Shown here one piece after another: positions 19,443 through 21,851 of a DNA stretch of 21,851 nt. Position 1 is the first letter of the stretch, and each line of letters begins with the position of its first letter. The position numbers and the translations under genes are program-made. Source of the stretch: an uncultured candidate division WPS-2 bacterium (GTDB lineage: Bacteria; Vulcanimicrobiota; Vulcanimicrobiia; Vulcanimicrobiales; Vulcanimicrobiaceae); assembly GCA_937927945.1 (NCBI GenBank), contig CALEYW010000084.1, positions 1-21,851 of the forward strand, written 5' to 3'. Below the pieces are notes generated by a model that did no database searches, had not been told where the DNA came from, and saw only the letters and a list, made by a program, of their open reading frames with translations.

Positions 19443-19460
19443 CTCGTCCTTTCGGACGAG
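19443..19460 (+). terminator. Hairpin after the LAL regulator
   Basis: CTCGTCC-TTTC-GGACGAG is a perfect 7-bp stem 13 bp past the stop codon. It has no following T-run, so it may be a weak terminator or an mRNA-end stabiliser. The stem sequence resembles the one at 7998-8013. Confidence 0.4.
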
Positions 19461-19603
19461 TGTGGTCGGCCTCACTCCCTGTTAGCGTTGTGGTGTTCCC
19501 ACTCAGCGTTTCCTTGGAGCACTGCCTTGATTACCACAGCCATCACCGCCCTCACCATCATCCTCTCCATTCCGCCCACGTCTCCTTAATCGGAGCAAAG
19601 CGG

Positions 19604-20587
19604 GTGTTGGACCAAACAGTGGAAGGCCGGGGTGCCTTGACGCGTCATCTGGTCGAGAACCGTACCGCGGTCGCGGATCTGGTACTCGAGCGGCTTGGAA
19701 CGCGCGGTTTGACCTCGGTTTCCTCACTGCTGATCCGCTCGCTCGTCGCGGCCCTGGCGCAAGCCGCCGAGGCCGCAAGTCCGGAACCCGTCGTCTCCTG
19801 GGCCCGTATGGCGCACGGCGCCTACACGGCCTCCGCGATCCGCGACGTCGTCATCGCCACGTGCGATGTCACGGCTGAAGCGGGCGAATCGCTTCACCTG
19901 GATTTTTCGGCCCTGCTGGTCTTTCTCGAGATCGTCAAAGCCAACGTCGCGGAGGCGTTCCCACTTGCGCCCGGCCCCCGTTTCGACGCGCCACAGCGCA
20001 CGGCGAACGGTGTCGTCGACGGTGTGTTGGCGATGCTCAAGGCCCGCGACGAGGCCACCTGCGCCCACTCGCACGCGACCGGCGCCTGGTGCCGGCGGCT
20101 CTCGGAATCGATGAACTTGTCGGCGGCCCAGACCGACTTCATCGTGAAGGCCGGCATCCTCCACGACATCGGCAAGATCGGGACGCCCGACGCAATCCTC
20201 TTCAAGCCCGGCCCGCTCACCGAGGCCGAATGGGCGACGATGCAGCGCCACTCCGCGTTCGGCGCCGAGATCCTCTCGGAGCTGCCGGCTCTGGCGCAAT
20301 ACGCGCCGATCGTGCGCGCGCACCACGAACGCTGGGACGGCACCGGCTATCCCGACATGCTCAAGGGCGACCAGATCCCCTTCGAAGCACGTGTGGTCGC
20401 CGTCGCCGACGCATTCCACGCGATGATCTCGGACCGCCCGTATCGCCCGGCCATCGCCCAGCGCGACGCCATGGCGATCCTCCGCGACGGCCGGGGCACC
20501 CAATGGGACGCTTCCGTCGTCGACGCAATGCTCAAAATGCTGGAAGCGCCGCGAACCAACCGGGGAAGGCAAGCAGCGCGAGGGTAG
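19604..20587 (+). CDS. HD-GYP domain protein (putative cyclic-di-GMP phosphodiesterase)
   Basis: A 327-aa protein. The N-terminal half (about 1-140) is an unrecognised, mostly helical, probably sensory domain. The C-terminal half is an HD-GYP domain: ATCAHSHATG, then HDIGKIGTPD with the metal-binding H187-D188, and HHERWDGTGYP (240-250) with the GYP motif at 248-250. All expected metal ligands appear present. HD-GYP enzymes hydrolyse cyclic-di-GMP (some cleave cGAMP), lowering the signal that favours attachment. The GTG at 19604 is chosen because CGGAG lies about 9 nt upstream. An extension to about 19460 reads through a His/Pro-rich stretch and a hairpin and looks non-coding. There is no transmembrane segment. 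It follows the LAL regulator by 173 bp and ends at a strong hairpin (20607-20644). Confidence 0.92.
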   Translation: MLDQTVEGRGALTRHLVENRTAVADLVLERLGTRGLTSVSSLLIRSLVAALAQAAEAASPEPVVSWARMAHGAYTASAIRDVVIATCDVTAEAGESLHLDFSALLVFLEIVKANVAEAFPLAPGPRFDAPQRTANGVVDGVLAMLKARDEATCAHSHATGAWCRRLSESMNLSAAQTDFIVKAGILHDIGKIGTPDAILFKPGPLTEAEWATMQRHSAFGAEILSELPALAQYAPIVRAHHERWDGTGYPDMLKGDQIPFEARVVAVADAFHAMISDRPYRPAIAQRDAMAILRDGRGTQWDASVVDAMLKMLEAPRTNRGRQAARG

Positions 20588-20606
20588 CCCCGACTGGGTG
20601 TGGGCC

Positions 20607-20644
20607 GAGAAAGAGCCGTGCGCGGGTGTGCACGGCTCTTTCTC
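20607..20644 (+). terminator. Strong hairpin terminator after the HD-GYP gene
   Basis: A perfect 15-bp stem (GAGAAAGAGCCGTGC / GCACGGCTCTTTCTC) with an 8-nt loop, 20 bp past the stop codon. The pyrimidine-rich right arm and flank contain short T runs. The A/G-rich left arm means it could also act on minus-strand transcription reading through from rpoB. Confidence 0.8.
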
Positions 20645-20780
20645 GTCTCCGGTTGCTTCTTCGGTTGTGGCGGGGTTGGGCGGGCGGTGGGGTGCGCTGG
20701 CGGGGACGCTCCCTGCGCGAATCCATGCAGGATCGTGGCGGACACGATGGTAGCGAGCGCAGCATCGTGGCGGTGGAGAC

Positions 20781-20827
20781 GGCGCGCTTCAGCGCGCCGC
20801 CCTGCTAGAGTTTGCAATTTTTTTATT
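20781..20827 (+). other. GC hairpin followed at a distance by a T-run
   Basis: GGCGCGC-TTCA-GCGCGCC (20781-20798) is followed after about 20 nt by a run of seven T (about 20818-20824). The distance is too large for a standard terminator. It could be the 3' end of a small RNA or just part of the repeat-rich spacer. Confidence 0.25.
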
Positions 20828-20881
20828 GACGGAACGTCCCCACCACCATCGCGCCGCACGGAGCGAAGCGAGCGTGCCGGA

Positions 20882-21025
20882 GGTGGGGGGCGGGTGTGGT
20901 GCTGTGACGGGGCGTTTCGGAGTCGCGGAGGCCTGGAGGGCCGAGAGCGACGGAGAACCGAGCGATTGGAGCGCAGGATGCGCGGAAGGAGCGTCCCCGG
21001 CACAGCACCACACCCGCCCCCCGCC
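20882..21025. repeat. Long foldback (inverted-repeat) element
   Basis: Arms at 20885-20906 and 21001-21022 are a perfect 22-bp inverted repeat. They extend outward by two further G/C pairs past a wobble position, and inward through GGGG(CG)/(CG)TCCCC with a mismatch and a bulge. The 94-bp centre contains GGCC-TGGAG-GGCC. A diverged relative of the right arm lies at about 20668-20724. This is MITE-like or a structured RNA; no coding potential is apparent. Confidence 0.75.
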
Positions 21026-21035
21026 GATGCCACAA

Positions 21036-21070
21036 TCGAAAAAGCCCCAGACCTCGCAGTCCAGGGCTTT
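21036..21070 (-). terminator. Intrinsic terminator of rpoB
   Basis: Read on the minus strand, AAAGCCC/GGGCTTT arms (21064-21070 and 21041-21047) extend inward with two G-U wobbles and three further pairs, giving a 12-bp stem with a 6-nt loop. A TTTTTC tract follows at once. It begins about 25 bp after the rpoB stop codon, so rpoB transcription ends here rather than running into an adjacent rpoC. Confidence 0.85.
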
Positions 21071-21094
21071 CGCGATCTCACCAATCCCGACGGA

Positions 21095-21851
21095 TCAGTA
21101 GTCGTCGTCGGTCGAGTGGGCCAGAGGACCTTCGTCCTCTTCTTCCTCTTCCTTGTAGTCTTCGTCTTCTTCTTCGAGGACGTAGCCGACGTCTTCGTCT
21201 TCCTCTTCAGTCACGGCCGGGATCTCTTCTTCGGCCACTTCGTCGACGACGATTTCGCCGTCGTCGGTCATCGTGGCGCGGAGGCCGCCGAGCGGTGAGG
21301 TCGGGATGAGGTCGTCGTCGGCCGGACGTCCGCCGCGTGTCGGCGATGCGCTGACGAGCGGAGCCGAGTCGTCGAGTTCCTCTTCTTCCTCTTCGGGTTC
21401 TTCCTCGATGACGCCGGCGGCTTCGCCTTCGCCATCTTCACCTTCTACCGGGAGGCCGACCGCCGTCGCAGCTGCCTGCGAGAGGCGCTCGCGTTCGGCT
21501 TCGCGTTCCGCGAGTGCCGTCTGCGAGAGACGCGGATCTTCGTCGCCCATCAGGAGACCGATCTCCTGAGCGCGCTCCGCCATGTCGTCGTCCTGGATGC
21601 GGATCTCGACCTCTTCGCGCTGTTCCGTCAAGACCTTGACGTCGAGCGCGAGCGATTGGAGTTCCTTGATCAGGACCTTGAACGATTCCGGAACGCCCGG
21701 TTCCATCACGTTCTCGCCCTTGACGATCGCTTCGTACGTCTTCACGCGACCAACGACGTCGTCGGACTTGACCGTGAGCAGTTCCTGCAGCGTGTATGCC
21801 GCGCCGTAGGCTTCGAGCGCCCAGACTTCCATTTCGCCGAAGCGCTGGCCG
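21095..21851 (-). CDS. rpoB: DNA-directed RNA polymerase subunit beta, C-terminal part
   Basis: Partial; the gene continues beyond the right edge. The visible part opens with GQRFGEMEVWALEAYGAA, then LTVKSDDVVGRVKTYE and GVPESFKVLIKELQSLALD. These are the highly conserved beta C-terminal region that contacts beta' and forms the switch/clamp base. In most bacteria the protein ends soon after LDVKVL. Here about 165 further residues follow, rich in Glu and Asp (for example EEEPEEEEEELDD and a second acidic run before the stop), probably disordered. The stop is TGA at 21095-21097, followed by a terminator. rpoC, normally immediately downstream, is about 16.6 kb away on the same strand. Confidence 0.96.
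   Translation of the reverse strand, partial: GQRFGEMEVWALEAYGAAYTLQELLTVKSDDVVGRVKTYEAIVKGENVMEPGVPESFKVLIKELQSLALDVKVLTEQREEVEIRIQDDDMAERAQEIGLLMGDEDPRLSQTALAEREAERERLSQAAATAVGLPVEGEDGEGEAAGVIEEEPEEEEEELDDSAPLVSASPTRGGRPADDDLIPTSPLGGLRATMTDDGEIVVDEVAEEEIPAVTEEEDEDVGYVLEEEDEDYKEEEEEDEGPLAHSTDDDY

Larger units (their letters stand above)
20588..21094. other. 507-bp non-coding region between convergent HD-GYP and rpoB
   Basis: No credible gene was found here. From left to right it holds a 15-bp-stem terminator (20607-20644), a GC-rich repeat arm containing CGGGGACGCTCC (about 20668-20724), and two 16-nt near-direct repeats (20727-20742, 20759-20774). These are followed by a GGCGCGC/GCGCGCC hairpin (20781-20798) with a T-run some way after it, a long foldback (20882-21025), and the rpoB terminator (21036-21070). 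Open frames in this stretch are repeat-driven. Confidence 0.7.

Noticed and set aside
19460..19603. Longer start for the HD-GYP protein
   Set aside because: The added stretch reads through a hairpin arm and a His/Pro-rich, non-protein-like sequence. The GTG at 19604 has a ribosome site.
20588..21094. CRISPR array or retron in the repeat-rich spacer
   Set aside because: Repeats are inverted and irregular with no regular spacers. There is no reverse transcriptase or Cas gene in the window.
20600..21298. 232-aa plus-strand open frame over the spacer and rpoB tail
   Set aside because: It reads through the terminator, the foldback repeat and the antisense of the rpoB acidic tail (a Phe/Val-rich shadow of Glu/Asp codons).

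Overview
The window is GC-rich bacterial chromosome with dense coding, frequent GTG starts and short intergenic gaps. The RNA polymerase beta' subunit is compact (1265 aa). Together with beta-subunit motifs of Gram-positive/deep-branching type, it suggests a lineage outside the Proteobacteria, possibly a soil-type candidate phylum such as Eremiobacterota. That placement is a low-confidence inference. Secreted proteins include a lipobox lipoprotein, a prepilin-type protein and a Sec-exported aminopeptidase.

Layout, left to right. (1) 1-720: a possible leftward promoter at the window edge, the 3' remnant of an IS3-family transposase with its right end, copies of a dispersed CTTGTCGA-core repeat, and the terminator of rpoC. 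(2) 721-4518 (-): complete rpoC. (3) 4519-4798: back-to-back promoters for rpoC (-) and an arsR-type regulator (+), plus a palindromic repeat in the rpoC leader. (4) 4799-9604 (+): an ArsR/SRPBCC two-gene operon, a membrane-anchored penicillin-acylase-family hydrolase and a prepilin-type protein. (5) 9646-10593 (-): a CAP-domain lipoprotein. (6) 10886-12250 (+): isocitrate lyase with a duplicated C-terminal tail. (7) 12262-15576 (-): an AlkB-like dioxygenase and an exported M1 aminopeptidase. (8) 15645-16477 (+): a tiny acidic protein and a coiled-coil protein, both unrecognised. (9) 16502-16720 (-): an SmtA-like metallothionein, divergent from a large LAL-type (MalT-like) LuxR regulator (16827-19430 +), which is followed by an HD-GYP protein (19604-20587 +). 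(10) 20588-21094: a 507-bp non-coding stretch with a strong terminator, a long foldback element and the rpoB terminator. (11) 21095-21851 (-): the 3' end of rpoB.

The most striking point is that rpoB and rpoC are not adjacent. They lie in the same orientation and in the normal order, but about 16.6 kb holding twelve accessory or metabolic genes on both strands separates them. rpoB ends at its own intrinsic terminator and rpoC has its own candidate promoter and terminator, so the separation looks settled rather than a recent break. The visible rpoB end also carries a disordered, very acidic tail of roughly 165 residues beyond the conserved core. No CRISPR array, tRNA or rRNA gene was seen. The intervening genes do not form one obvious pathway. 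The most coherent groups are the ArsR/SRPBCC operon and the regulator cluster around metallothionein, LAL regulator and HD-GYP.
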